Assembly: GCA_907165275.2 (NCBI GenBank) | Contig: OU015669.1 | Coordinates: 6,098,501-6,162,500 of the forward strand | Length of the DNA stretch: 64,000 nucleotides | Direction of reading: 5' to 3' | From: Zygaena filipendulae | Lineage: Eukaryota; Arthropoda; Insecta; Lepidoptera; Zygaenidae | Shown: piece by piece, positions 10,720 through 23,310 of the stretch | Position numbering within the stretch: the first letter of the stretch is position 1 | Layout of the letters: every line of letters begins with the position of its first letter | The notes under the pieces: model-generated | The model's database searches: none | Seen by the model: only the letters and a program-made list of their open reading frames with translations | Told to the model about the DNA's origin: nothing | Position numbers and translations under genes: made by a program

Positions 10720-12180
10720 TTGGACAATGAACTTTATTTATTTATTTAACAATTGATGCGCACAAGGACAACATAAAAAGAAAGAAAGTATAAGAGTAAA
10801 CATGTACAAGGGTCATGCTTATTCCATACAATTGGAATATACTCTCTCTATCTTCTTCTTCACTACCTACCTAAGTCCCTTGTTGGTATTTAAATGGTAT
10901 GTTTTTATGTTTATCGTGAGCAGAACCAAGCAGAACTGTCCCCCTGACCGCAGTGCATAGGATTCGTGCCATTCGTCCTTTCATCTCCGCTACTAACTGT
11001 CAAACAATCGCGGGCTTCCTTCCTCAGTCAGCGTGCTTTCCACACCCAAATATTACGACACACACTCCACAATTAACTTGTTTCATTTAGTTATCAAACT
11101 AACGTTGCACTTTGAACCTTAACCATTAGCAACAAGAATATTCGATGACACACAACTGTTTTAAAACGTTTGTTTCGGAAATCACAATCGTTTTATTACG
11201 ATTACGACTCGTGTAGCTACGTATTTGCAGTCAATGATAAAGTACTCAGACGAGGTGTTTTTACAAGTATTTGGGAGAACACAGCATCAAAATACTAATT
11301 TGTATTATTATTTGCATTTCCAAACACATTTGAACACTTCTAGAATTAAACTATACGAATAAGTTACGTCAGTATCAGTACCTAATAAAATTCGTAAGAT
11401 AAACTGATCTATAGAGGATTAAGTTGGGCATACATTAGATTTGTAAAGGCAGTGTGTAATAAATTAATTGACAATACGTTTCATTGTAAGGTTGAGTGTT
11501 TTAAAAAAGATGCGATGGGAAAACCTATCCTGAGATGCCGCAGTAAGTATGTACAGAGCTATGTTTACGATGAAAAGGAAACTCATGGACAAAGAGATTG
11601 TATAAAAAGTATCGTCTCATTAATTAGAGTACCTCATTACAAAGACGTCAGTCTGTACAAAAGCGTACCTGTGAAATATGGGATAAGCAGGATACGGTAC
11701 TTTATCTTTTACTATTTTTATTTTATTTTTTTCATAATATACATAAATCATACCTATCTATTATTTACAATTTAAAACTTAACTACAACGCAATGAAAGA
11801 GAAATTAGTGACTGCAAAATAAAGTAATATTCAATTCAAATGTACTTACAAAACAAAATTGAGAACTAATTAATGTACTCCATGTCTAATCGATAATAAT
11901 TAAAATTTACTTTGACCGAAAAGCAATGAGAACCAGAAACTCTGATCGGGTGAAAGGTAACAATCACAACTTGTTAGTTTTGGCTTTTCCATGGTGGTAG
12001 CAATAAACTTGATGACACGTAGTTTTTCTTTAGTTCTTGGTATATCTAACTTGAAGCTCAAAACTGCAGTATAAGTGAGATAATTTACTATCGGTTCTGT
12101 AAATTCTGCTGTCGTCTTACTAAATTTAAACAAAGAAACAGATTTTTGACCAGATTGATCTGATGGAAATTGTACGGTGT
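10720..12180. other. Noncoding stretch
   Basis: No gene recognised. A 107-residue open frame at 11452-11775 ends in an AT-rich low-complexity run and matches no family I know. Otherwise nothing is seen. Confidence 0.4.
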
Positions 12181-12182
12181 AA

Positions 12183-12426
12183 ATGTCACCGTAAAATTGT
12201 AAAAACCGTTACATTGTAAACGATTGGCATTGAAGAGGTATTTATGTGCACCCCGACATACTAGGTTAGGTTAGGTTTGAACTGTGACCATAACACAGTC
12301 AAATTGTACCGACGGTACCGATTAATCATGTGCGAGCACCCACCACCACGCACTTTCTGTCCTCAGAATTTCACAATATTACTGTTATTTTATAAACTAA
12401 CGATTTTTACAATTTTACGGTGACAT
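12183..12426. mobile_element. MITE with ATGTCACCG inverted ends
   Basis: The ends ATGTCACCGTAAAATTGTAA and their complement at 12399-12426 match for about 30 bases, enclosing 244 bases without coding capacity. Inside lies TAGGTTAGGTTAGGTT, which matches the insect telomere repeat TTAGG. The target duplication is not clear. Confidence 0.7.
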
Positions 12427-12679
12427 AAATATATTGAGAAATTTGTAATAAGACCGAATTTCAGTGCTTCCCAAGAATCATTGGCCATCATGAACAGACG
12501 GCGTTACAATAAAAAAAAAATCAAAAGAACACAACAAAAGGTCTTCCAATTGAATTCCAATTTCTCGTTCCCGCGTTCTGAAGAAAAAAAGTCTAGTAAT
12601 CGCAGTTTCTATTATTGTTCATAGAGAATAACCTTTAAGTAGTTAGTGCTTAGGCCATTTCTTAGATAAGTATCAGAAA

Positions 12680-12765
12680 TGTGCGGTTTAGCGGTCGTCC
12701 GCCGCGGGCTCTCCCCGCGCCCCCGCGCCCGCCCCGCGCACGCCCCGCCGGAAAATGCCAATTCG
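12680..12765. other. Isolated GC-rich block
   Basis: About 85 bases of nearly pure G+C with many CpG, in AT-rich surroundings. No open frame of note. It may be promoter-related or a decayed repeat. Confidence 0.3.
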
Positions 12766-12769
12766 AACG

Positions 12770-13755
12770 GGTGAAATTTTCACCAGACAACAAATTGAAT
12801 ATGAGCTTTCGTTTTGTGGTAAAATGTGCGTGCAACATGAGCTTTTAGATTCGAAAGCTCTGTTGGATTCCCAACAACATTACAATATCAATAGTCGAAT
12901 TGAATTAATCCGAACCGCTATATAGGTACCTAACCTAACCGTTTGTAGAAGTATACAACGTGTTAATGAATTAACTGAAAAGTAGAAAGTAGTTTGCTCA
13001 GAATCAACTAGCGAATTGATCGCGCTATGTTTTAATATAGGTTATATTTTTTTCATTTTTATTAGCCGATGTCTAGATTATTTATAATACAATAGTTGGC
13101 GCGTACGCCACCCGCAGTAAAAAATTCGAAACGGTAGGCAAGGGCGTAGCGTTTAGAATTTCGTAGATAGGTCACCTCCAAACTAATATTGATAAACTTT
13201 TAAAGTATAAATTTTTTCGACATAAAATATATTTTAATCATATTATTGTTTATTTTTTTAAATGCGGTGTATCAGGTTTTCAGTTAATTCGTTAACACGT
13301 TGTATATAATACGAGCGATATATTAGAACACTTTATCATTTGGACTTGGACTTGGACGGTGCCATTAATTAAAACAGAAATTGAAGAAAGAAATTTGTAT
13401 TCACTTATAATGTTACGAGGAAGTGCCGTAACTTCTACATTATAACCACACGTAACAATGTTGCGCATATCCCATACAAAGTACGTTGCATCAATAATAT
13501 TAACAACGAATTCCATTGAGAAAATAATAATGGTAATAAATCGTCATGTTGATAATTATCGCGGCAATTACAAGGGCGTAGAGCGCTAACGCACGGCTGG
13601 CGCACGCGCACGCCGCTCATAGGTACATCTTACGCCTTTCTTCAGTTAGCGTAATTACAACGAGCGCGATTCGCACACGATAGGGCTGCCATCTACACGG
13701 ATGAATCAGATTTCGGGCGTTTATAGCTCTAAAGCCACCAGCCACCTTTTATGAT
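12770..13755. other. Noncoding stretch
   Basis: No gene recognised. A short CpG-rich piece lies at 13,560-13,620 (GCGCTAACGCACGG...). No repeat copy found elsewhere in the window. Confidence 0.4.
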
Positions 13756-13759
13756 ATAC

Positions 13760-13992
13760 TATAGCTGTCCCGCGCGGTTTCACCCGCGATAATTTTGGAG
13801 TCCCGTGGAATTGTTCAATATAAACTTTGCAACCCTTTTCACCCCCTTAGGGGTTGAATTTTCAAAAATGTTCTTATCGGGTGCCTACGCCATACAAAGA
13901 ACACACCCTCCAAGTTTCAGGTCTCTATACGATCAGCGGCTTAGGCCGTGCGTTGATCTGTCAGTCAGTCATTCAAGACAAAGCACTTTATA
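13760..13992 (+). repeat. CTAGCTG family variant with TCAGTCAGTCA tail
   Basis: The head CTATAGCTGTCCCGCGCGG is typical of the family. The body (CCCTTTTCACCCCCTTAGGGG ... CAGTCAGTCATTCA) is different and is shared with a degraded piece at about 41,220-41,400. It is therefore a second subfamily with the same head. Confidence 0.65.
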
Positions 13993-14153
13993 GATGTAAA
14001 TACCTACCTATTATTTATTGATATACCAGCATTATTTGGTAAAAGTTGTTTTTAATTTGGAGTTCTCTATGTGTCTATAGTGCGTGAGAACTTTCATGAC
14101 TATAAACGTCACGCTACACACACAGGAAAACAGTGACTGAATATTTATTTTAT

Positions 14154-14304
14154 ACTAGCTATCCCCCGCGGTTTTACCCGCGTCAAAATTACCCTATGTT
14201 CTTCTCTCTACCCCTGATAACGTGTATACAAAATTTCATGGCGATCGGTTGAGCCGTTAAGCCGTTAAGCAAACAAACACACTTGCACATTTATAATATT
14301 AGTT
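14154..14304 (+). repeat. CTAGCTG family copy
   Basis: Runs from ACTAGCTATCCCCCGCGG to TTATAATATTAGTTAG, with the common core CGATCGGTTGAGCCGTTAAG. Confidence 0.75.
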
Positions 14305-14320
14305 AGAATTCATTTATTTA

Positions 14321-14606
14321 CTAGCTGTTCCCCGTGGTTTCACCCGCTTTAGTTTCGGAGATCCCGCGCGATAAAATACTTACTACCCTATATTTTTTTT
14401 TCTGTACCTACCCTTGACAACGGGTAGGTATAGTATGTAAAATTTAATGTAGTTTCTTCCGCGTTAATTTCGATACTCCCGTGGGAATTCCGGCATAAGA
14501 GCTAGCCTTCTCTGTACCTCTGACAACGTATCTGAAAAATTATGTAGCGATCGGTTGAGCCGTTTAGCCGTGAAAGCGTAACAAACAGACTTGCGAATAA
14601 AAATCT
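14321..14606 (+). repeat. CTAGCTG family copy, extended
   Basis: Starts CTAGCTGTTCCCCGTGGTTT and contains a second internal CCCGTGGGAATTCCGG module, then CGATCGGTTGAGCCGT and an AAGCGTAACAAACAGAC tail. It follows the previous copy directly. Confidence 0.7.
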
Positions 14607-14969
14607 ATGTCGATTTTTTGATGAGTTCACAATTTCAACCCTGGCATGCAACCTACAAGAGCTTAAAATATAGAATTACATACTATGTAATATACCAATT
14701 GCTTGATAAGCGGCTTAGTTCGTTCACGGCGGTTAGTAAATCGAAACTCTATCAAACGCAATTGCAAACTGCGTAACTACTTATCGAGAGCACCGTTTAC
14801 CTGTGCTATCGATGTAGAGTCTCGGTTAATCATTGATTGTTAGGTCCCCGTTGGTAGCAAATAAAATTAAAAAATAAATTGGTGAATTGGCTAAAGAGAA
14901 AAATTATTGGTAACGAGTAAACTAACATTATCAGTAATGAATAATAATGTCTATTTTAAACACTAGCGG

Positions 14970-15085
14970 CCCCAATAGCCAAGTTGACAATCTGTAATCG
15001 TTAACTCATAGAAAAGTAAAAATAAAACGTCACGTAAAATGGTCCAACCTAAAGTCCAGTTATGGGTGTCCAGTGACCATGCGAC
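14970..15085 (+). repeat. Half copy of AGCCAAGTTGACA foldback family
   Basis: AGCCAAGTTGACAATCTGTA with AATCGTTAACTCATAGAAAA and CGTCACGTAAAATGGTCCAA matches the left arm of the foldback at 33191-33387. The opposite arm is missing. Confidence 0.55.
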
Positions 15086-15122
15086 AAGACGATGTTTTCT
15101 ACGCGTTAAATATTATTTATTA

Positions 15123-15328
15123 CAAGCTGTTCCCCATGGTTTCACCCGCTTAGTCTCGAAGTTCCCGCGGAAATTCCGGGATAAAAACTACCTTATGTCC
15201 TTCTTGGCCCCCTTGACGACGTGTATGCAAAATTCCACGATGATCGGTTGGGCCGTCTAAGCGTGAAAGCGTAACAGACAGACAGACAGAGTTACTTTCG
15301 TGTTTACCTATAATATTAGTAGGGATAT
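15123..15328 (+). repeat. CTAGCTG family copy
   Basis: From CAAGCTGTTCCCCATGG to TATAATATTAGTAGGGA, including CGATGATCGGTTGGGCCGT and the GACAGACAGACAG tail. A degraded relative continues to about 15,560. Confidence 0.75.
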
Positions 15329-15329
15329 A

Positions 15330-17465
15330 TTGACAATTTGACTAACGGGTCTCAGTTTAGTTACACCTGCGGCAATTTTGGAATTCTCGAACTCTTTCAA
15401 AGTACCCTTTCTGTTATTCCAAGATCCTTACTATACGCCAAATAAGTACCTACTGTTCCCATCGCTGTTTTAACCACATGAATTTCGGTATTCCCACGGA
15501 AACTTATTATTCCGCAATAAAAAGTAGATTATAGTACCTAGAAATCTAGGGAACAGTGATTTAGAGATCAGTTTTTAGAATAGGTTCAGTATTCCCAAAG
15601 ATTACTTTACTTAGTATCAATGATATTTTAAGTTATAGAATGTCTTTGATTAGTATAGATGATGAAAACAGACTATGTGTAGCCCTAAGGGCTTTTCACT
15701 TTATTCTCTTTTATTGCATGAATACGGGCCGTCACATGTAGGTTTTTTACACATTCAAAGGCCTCAATAAACCTGTTTATGTTTTCTGGTTGTAGGTACA
15801 TGTCATGTTTCTGATATTTGCGACTGCATAAAATATTTAGTCAAATATAGCTACATGAGTACTCTATGCCAAGATTGGAGTATTGCCAACTGCTGTAAGG
15901 TAAATAGTTTCAGAGAAACATAAACTTAATAAACCCATGTTATGATTCCTCTAATGATAGGATATTTGAGACTCTTAACCAACCTAACCAATTTAGAGAA
16001 GGATATGGGATAGGTACCTACTTTTAATCCCGATGCGAGTGTCCAAGGGAAATCCGAAATTGACGCCGCGCTGGGTGTTGGTAAATAAGACATTTTTAGA
16101 GAATTACGAAATATAATTAATAGAAATAGGTTCACATAGATATAAAATCAATAATACCAAGACGTTCCAACTAAGCTAAACTATTAACAGTCAATAGAAC
16201 AATTTGTGGATATAATTAAGTAAGTCATGTGGGTAATAGGTATAGATTAACCAGCGGATGATCAAATACCAATAATGCAGATCGTTATACCACCAGTGTT
16301 GAAACAAGCCTTGAATAGGCTTCAGGTTTAACAAACATAAAACCGCAATCAGTGCACGCACTGTCATGAAATTTTAAGTATGGTGGAAACAGCTACTTCT
16401 CACGACGCGAACGTAGTTAGGTGCCGCTCACATCGAGTGATTCTGTGCTTCAATTTCAAATGGAATTTTAAATGGAACTCCCTCTGCGTTGTATCTCTAT
16501 GGTTTGAACCAGCTTGTACAGTGTACACTTTGAACATTGTAAACCGTAGTTTACGCTGCAATCAACGCATTACTAATAAACGAAAGGTGCAAATTCTCAA
16601 CACCTAATTATTGTGTGTACTAAGGGCCTGTTTCGTAGGCGCTGAATACCTTCTCTACCTGTAGAATTTTACTGTGGAACACCGAAAGACAACACACTAC
16701 CCAAAATTATCTACAAAAACTTGAAGTTTTGTACCAATCATTCTTTTACATATAGAGTAGTAAGAGATCCAATCTCAAAAGCAGTTTAAAAGGTCAATCG
16801 CAGGGATTAACTATATTACATAGAATAAAACTTTCTGTCTGACTAGTCACACGACAGTCGACACACAAAAACTAATGGACGAATTTAGATGAAACTTTAA
16901 AACTTTGTTTTTGGCCGAGTTTAAACGCCAGGCAAAATAAATATCTAGCTATTTTCAGCGTAGGGGTGAACTAAACGTCGTTTATCGATTAAAAGCGAAA
17001 TATGTACGTTGTTATTATTTTTTGTAGGTATTGGCTAAAAATTAATTTAAGTATGAACGAAATCAATGACGAATTTTGTATTTGTGAGCGAGTAGCAACT
17101 AAATTTATTTACCTGCAATAATATTACATAAATAAATGCTTAGTACTTAATAACCTACCTTTTATCCTAAGACGTTCATACTTTCTAGGCATGACTTTTG
17201 ACCAATATGCAATCAATAAAAATGAATGTTATGGCAGCCATTAGTAATGAATCGCGAAAAATTTAAATTTCTAGGATAACCATTAACGAAACGGAAGCGT
17301 TTATTAGATGATCAATTTACAACACAAAAAAGTTTCTTCTTTCGAATTAATAGGTACCTATTAAATAACCTATTAACATATTAAATTAAGAACGAATATG
17401 TGGGTAGGTAATACTGACATGTTTTATTTTAATTAATCCAATCCAATGAACTTTTCGGTTACTAT
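15330..17465. other. Noncoding stretch
   Basis: No gene recognised. A weak repeat remnant lies at 15,360-15,560. The rest has only short AT-rich frames. Confidence 0.4.
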
Positions 17466-17468
17466 TTA

Positions 17469-17511
17469 TCCTACTAATATTATAAACGCGAAAGTTTGTA
17501 AGAATGTATGG

Positions 17512-17547
<36 letters not shown>

Positions 17548-17708
17548 ATGTTTGTTATTCTTTCACGCAAAAACTAGTGGATGGATTTAAATGAAACTTC
17601 ACAATAATTTAGCTTTTACATCAGATTAACACATAGGGTACTTTTTATCCCGGAACTCCCGCGGGAACTCTGAAATTAACGCGGGTGAAACCGCGGGGCA
17701 CAACTAGT
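17469..17708 (-). repeat. CTAGCTG family copy with (GGAT)n
   Basis: From TCCTACTAATATTATAAACG to CGCGGGGCACAACTAGT. A GGAT array (about 17,508-17,550) sits at a fixed place inside the element. The same array in complement is in the copy at 39049-39275, so the microsatellite travels with this subfamily. Confidence 0.8.
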
Positions 17709-17892
17709 TTTATAGATATATTTTTGAATGTATAGCTTAATTAATTGACCTTATCGATTAGGTACGATCAATGATTTCCAGAAACCGTGAATACTTAAGT
17801 GAAATTAATTAAACCGTGAATACGTGAAATTAATTTATTATTAGGATTTTTCCTCTCTTACAATATACAAGTAAAGAGAGAATTATAAATAT

Positions 17893-18318
17893 ACTAGCTG
17901 TCCCCCTGCGAATTCATCCGCGGTAATTTCGGAGTTCCCGCAGGAATTCCGGGATAAAAACTATCCTATCTTTTAAGTTGGACCATATTATAAATGGTTA
18001 CAAAATTTTATCAAAATCCGTTGAGTAGTTTCGGAGTCCATCGCGGACAAACAACGTGACACGTGATTTATATATATTACGACTAGCTGTCCCCCACGAT
18101 TTCATCCGCGGTAATTTCGGAGTTCCCGCGAAGGTTGCGGGAAAAAAGTACTCTATGTCCTTCAGTTCCCGCGGGAATTCCGGGATAAAAACTATCCTAT
18201 CTTTTAAGTTGGACCATATTATAAATGGTTACAAAATTTTATCAAAATCCGTTCAGTAGTTTCGGGGTCCATCGCGGACAAAGAACGTGACACGTGAACA
18301 TGATTTATATAAGATGAT
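17893..18318 (+). repeat. CTAGCTG family dimer, second locus
   Basis: Two tandem units (17893-18079 and 18082-18318), each with the AACGTGACACGTGA tail, almost identical in sequence to 7901-8305 but with the shorter unit first. The shared dimer form suggests transposition as a dimer or repeated local duplication. Confidence 0.8.
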
Positions 18319-18342
18319 ACAAGTGTGAAATAAAAACCTATT

Positions 18343-18669
18343 ATAATGGGGATGTTGACTACTATTGAAAATCAAAATTCTAATTAGTCCGTCAGTTAGA
18401 AAATAAAAAAACAATAGACACGTTTTGCTTTTTCAAATAAATCAAAATATACAGAGATAAAGCGCAATAAAGTTTAGGGTGAGGGGGTCGTGACGTCACT
18501 AACCGCTAAAACCGCCATACAAACTGTCCGAATAGTGATGTCACGCGAAATTTCAACTCAATGTATCGCCGTTATTTTTTGATTACGTAAAAAAAGAAAA
18601 AATACGTGTCCAATATTTTTCATTAATCTATAAGACGGGCTAAAAAAAATTAGTCAACATGCCCATTAT
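18343..18669. mobile_element. MITE, GATGTTGACTA ends, copy 1
   Basis: Ends ATAATGGGGATGTTGACTA and TAGTCAACATGCCCATTAT are inverted and flanked by TA. Inside are TAGTCCGTCAGTTAGA, GTGACGTCAC-like and ATAGACACGT motifs, shared in inverse orientation with 33905-34220. No coding capacity. Confidence 0.75.
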
Positions 18670-19130
18670 GTGCGATTTTATAGATTTATCTGGGCGAATA
18701 ACCACAGCGCGTAACTGTTCGTAGCAAACATGTAGCAAAACGACAGTATCGTAAAGATAATCTTGCCGTGTACATACTAAGCTGTGTAGTTCTAAATACA
18801 GGTGCACTAGATAAGTTATGGCTATGTAAAAAGTGTTTCTTAAAAGATTTTGAAATTATAAATTACCAAGTGTTTCCTTGGCTTCAACGGCGGTTCTTTA
18901 ATGGCATGGAACTTCATCGGCATGACATTTACTTGGCATATAAGTATAGCTTATATCCTGATCAGGTAATTCTTATTTCGATAAAACGAAGTTTTTCCGA
19001 TAAAGTTTCAAAATACCCGTGGTCGAAAACATTGGCATCGGAAACTGGATAAAAAAAAATCATATTGAAAATTCTTTCTGGCACGAATTGTACCTTACAA
19101 TTTCCCAGGCTCCTTAGTCAAGTAGACCAT
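18670..19130. other. Noncoding stretch
   Basis: A 94-residue open frame (18768-19052) matches no family I recognise. Nothing else seen. Confidence 0.35.
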
Positions 19131-19252
19131 ATCACATGGTCACGTAAAATCGTCCAATCAAAAATCAAATTTTTCGTAACCACGTTACATGACGATTGTT
19201 CTTTAGTTTTCTAGAACGATACCGATCATAGATTGACAACTTGCCTGGAGGG
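19131..19252 (-). repeat. Degraded AGCCAAGTTGACA foldback remnant
   Basis: CATGGTCACGTAAAATCGTC and, at the other end, GATTGACAACTTGCC resemble both arms of the foldback at 33191-33387, with much divergence. Confidence 0.4.
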
Positions 19253-19508
19253 GCAGCGGCAGTACTGTGCACTCCCCACGTATACGATATTACTTATTCG
19301 GCTTACGGCCAGCGCCGTACAGCCCGTACACGCTAACAAATTATCGCCAATTACATTCGCTTGTAAATGTCCGCGTTATACCGTTATCAGATCGCACTGC
19401 ATGCTGTTCCGATGATCACCATTATATAATACAATTCATTTAACCGCTTTACCTCTATTAGTATCTCGTACCTATTGAATACGTTTATTATATAGATCCT
19501 TAATCCTT

Positions 19509-20012
19509 ATCTACTATTAAAATGCGAAAGAGAGTTTATTTGTTACGCTTCCACGCCTTGACGGCTCCACCGATCATGATAAAATTTTGCATACACGTTG
19601 TCGGGGTACAAAAAAGGTCATAGGATACTTTTTATCCCGTAATTCTAGCGGAACTTCAAAATTATCGCGGGTGAAAACGGGGAACTGCTACCTAGTAGTA
19701 TTACAATGCGGACGTGAGTTTGTTTATTTTGTTTATTACGCTTTCACGCCTTAACGGCTCAACCGATCATTATAAAATTTTGCATACACCTCAAGAGTAC
19801 CGAAAAGGGCATAGGGTACTTTTGGAATTGCCGCGAGAACTAGGAAATTAACGCGGGTGAAACCTCAGAGATCAGATAGTGTAAATCGTAAAGTGTATGC
19901 AAACCCATGACGATCGGTTGAGCCGTTAAGGTGTGAAAGCATAACAAACAAACAAATAAATAAACAAACAAACAAACAAAGTCCCTTTCGCATTTATAAT
20001 AAATAAAAAGGT
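19509..20012. repeat. Cluster of three CTAGCTG family copies
   Basis: Two minus copies (19509-19690 and 19697-19882) are followed directly by the 3' half of a plus copy (19883-20012) ending in an (AAAC)n run and CGCATTTATAATAAATA. The head-to-head junction lies at about 19,882. Confidence 0.7.
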
Positions 20013-20590
20013 TGAAGTAGGTGAGACACATCTACTATAGAAATTACTACGGCGTTATGAGATGCGACGGTTTAACATCAAAGTTCATTTACCCATCTAT
20101 ACTTTCGACACGATCATAACTGTACGAACAACAACAGCTAATCTACAGCAACAATGATTCCCCCAGTCACCGCGGCCATTATTAGGCTGAACAAGATCAA
20201 ATGAAACCATTTTCACTTTCATTACTTACCTCTCACACTGATCGGTGTTCACTGTTCACTGTGCGGCATACGATTACCTATTCGCATAGGATGAGTATAC
20301 ATTTTGTCTTAGTCATTAAAAAGATGAAAGTGACGAGTGAATTTTGAAATCTTAAACGCGTATTATGCAGCCAATCTCTCAAAATATACATTCACTAGCA
20401 CCAATCTTTTGAAATTGCCCAATAATATGTTACTTACATACGATCATTAAACAGATTACAAACAAAGTTTCAATCTGACTCTTCTTGTTTGTATCCATGT
20501 TATTCAGTAGATATTAGATATCTTTAGAAAATCCTCAGTGTATAAATGCAAAATAGCTTGAAAGGGAAACATGTTTCCGTTTTAAATACA
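20013..20590. other. Noncoding stretch
   Basis: Nothing recognised on either strand. Confidence 0.4.
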
Positions 20591-20595
20591 AACTA

Positions 20596-20897
20596 TTACT
20601 ACATATTACAAACGAAGTCCTCCGCCGCGTGTCTGCATGTCTGTCTGTTCGTGATAAACTCAAAAACTACTAAACGAATTTTCATACGGTTTTCACCAAA
20701 AGATAGAGTGATTCAACACGAAATTCAAAATTCAAAATTCAAAAGCTATTTATTACTTAGGATTGGTTACAATCACTTGTAATCGTCAGCAGGTTCTTAT
20801 AACTATAAATTACCGAAGGTTTATATTTATAGATTTTCCTGTAATTCACGCAGGAACTCCGAAATTACCGCGGGTGAAACCGCGGGGACAGCTAGTT
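20596..20897 (-). repeat. CTAGCTG family copy with GTCTG head
   Basis: Begins TTACAAACGAAGTCCTCCGC, has GTCTGTCTGTTCGTGATAAA, then CGGTTTTCACCAAAAGATAG, and ends GGGTGAAACCGCGGGGACAG. The same arrangement is at 48176-48355. Confidence 0.7.
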
Positions 20898-20899
20898 AA

Positions 20900-22935
20900 T
20901 AATAAAAGAAACCCCGGTAGGTATAGGTACAAATATGTATATTATTATGCCGTAATTTATGGAAACAAAGGTATCATTAACGAACGAAAAACAAAATGGA
21001 ATCCTCTAAAGATCGTACCTAATCTATGTACGTGTTTGCCACAGCATTAAACCTAATCACAATCCTGCCAAAAAGAAAGTTACATGCTGCGCTGAGCACG
21101 TAAATACATCCAAATTACAGTTTAGTTGCGTTTCAGTTTAATTGAGCGCAGTCATCAAATCCATTGCGATCGCATTGAGGATGCACGACACCCGCCCCGC
21201 AACCTTCACCTCCCGCCGCCACACCACCATGACAGTGACGCCAACAATGACAGCGATTTAGGCGGGAAAGTCGGGAAAAGTGGCTGTCGCCAACCGTGTA
21301 AAAAGCAACAAAACAATTACAGTGCACAGATTTCTTGTTACTCAGTAGATGGCTGGTTATTTTTTTATGGTTTTAAGTCGAGTAACTTTGCATTGGTAAC
21401 TAAGATAAACAAAGGTTTCATGGTATTTCCATAATCATAACACAATGCTCCACTTACAAAATACAGATCACAAATAAGTAAATTCATTTCGTTATACGTA
21501 GTGTTAAAATGTTTTACACAATTACTAAAAAATAATCTTAATTAATCTTTTTTTTTTAAACTGCAGCTGTATTCTCCGAATGCATTAGAATCAACTGGAT
21601 GTCTAACGGTACGAAAAATGTCCCCAAAACGGCGGCTAATGACAGTCATCGAGTGAAAAAAGAAAATTACAACTAAATTGGCGGTAGCCATTACAAATGT
21701 GCATTGTCGTTGTGCTATATTGTGACGTATTTAATAGGTAGGTATGCGATGTAAATTTAAATGTAAAATAATGGCAAGTGCGAATGAAAAGTGGCAAAAA
21801 AGGTTCCATAGATGTTTATACTTAGCTACTCGAAATTCTGTCGCCGCCGGTTGTGAATGAGTATAAATGTAAGCCAGCGGTACCCTAAAACAACTAATTT
21901 TGCATCAGTGAACATAATTATAATGGAATATTATTATTAATATTTAACTATGAGCAGCCTACTGACCAAAATATTAACTGGATGAAATAACTGTTTCATC
22001 AACATATATTGCATATCTACGTATTTAAAATTTTAAACAATCTCACTATAAATTCTTGTAAGATTTTTTTTTCTGGCAATTTTAGAAAAACAAGTTTTGC
22101 ACCTGAATTTTATTTAGTTGAGAGTTATATGCGTATTGGAAGCTTAATTTTAAAACATAACGAACAAAAGTTTGTCAAATAAGTGTGGCATTGGACCGCG
22201 TTATTAATTGGTCAAAACTACGCACACAAGTAACACAATATCAATCTAGGTATGAGCCGTGCTGTTTTATTTATGGTAGAGAGGCTCGGACGTCAATGAT
22301 GTCTTCTTTTGATTAAAAACTCATTAACTTAGAGCCATTCTATTATTTTCTAAATCAACTACCTACTAAACCCAAAATTGACAAATCAGTAGGTAGATAG
22401 GTTCTTAGAACTTGTTATTTGAACTTCAACATTCTGTATTAAAAATGCCCTTTACTATATCTTTAAATTAATCATCTTCTAAAAACAGTTTTTATCATAG
22501 GATCTTAAATATTATGCTGCTTCCCATTGACCACTGAATTTCGACGGAGACTGTACGATGGTCGATGGCATGTCGAGAACGGATGTCAAATCTACACAAA
22601 TGTTATGAAGTATCCCAGGGGCCGGAACCGAAAGTATCTTAATCAAACATTAATTTTCAACAGGCAATAATAATCAGTTGTCTACAATCAACGACGTCGA
22701 CGAACGGCGCTTTCACTGTTATCCTCACTTCATTAATCAAAATGGATTAATCTTCTAATGAAAACAAAGCTTCGATTAAGCGATCATGGTAATTTGTTCT
22801 ACTCCGTAACATAAATACGTAAACAAACGTTTTAATTAGAAAATATTCTATACCATCTATACCTTCTATTACGCATCTATTCCGATATTTCTTCGGTATA
22901 TGTAAGAAATAAGATAAGGACTGGTAATATATTTG
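20900..22935. other. Noncoding stretch with GC-rich block
   Basis: At 21,130-21,300 a GC-richer block opens a 102-residue frame on + (21126-21434) with a His/Pro-rich piece, but no start context, splice signal or family supports it. Otherwise no gene or repeat recognised. Confidence 0.35.
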
Positions 22936-22937
22936 AG

Positions 22938-23310
22938 ACTAGCTGTTCTTCACGGTTTCACTTCGGAATGGTGAAACCGCCAAACAGAAATTTACCTTGG
23001 AATTTACCATCTACCTGCCGAACTGCAGCTTCATAGGTTAAGTAGTTTTCGAGATTTGGTGATTGGTATTTCTCTTTTATATATTTACGTACCTATTGGT
23101 ATATACTTGTACATAGATTAGTAATTCAAATTAATCTAGGTTTAGAACGCACTATTTTACCCGGGTGCATTTCGGAATTCCCTAAGGAACTAGGTGCAAT
23201 AGCAGTTAATGTCCCTCAAACTATACATAAAGAAGTAAAAAGATAGAGTCGACCCGTTGCTCCGTGACGTAAACGCTGTGACAAACACACGTTCTTATTT
23301 ATAAGATTAG
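22938..23310 (+). repeat. Degraded CTAGCTG family remnants
   Basis: ACTAGCTGTTCTTCACGGTT is a family head, with later pieces such as GGGTGCATTTCGGAATTCCC and a GTTGCTCCGTGACGTAAACG tail. It is strongly diverged, so an old copy. Confidence 0.45.

Noticed and set aside
11452..11775. 107-residue + frame
   Set aside because: Ends in Phe/Tyr/Ile-rich AT sequence, no splice or family support; chance is likely.
18768..19052. 94-residue + frame
   Set aside because: No domain, start context or codon pattern to support it.
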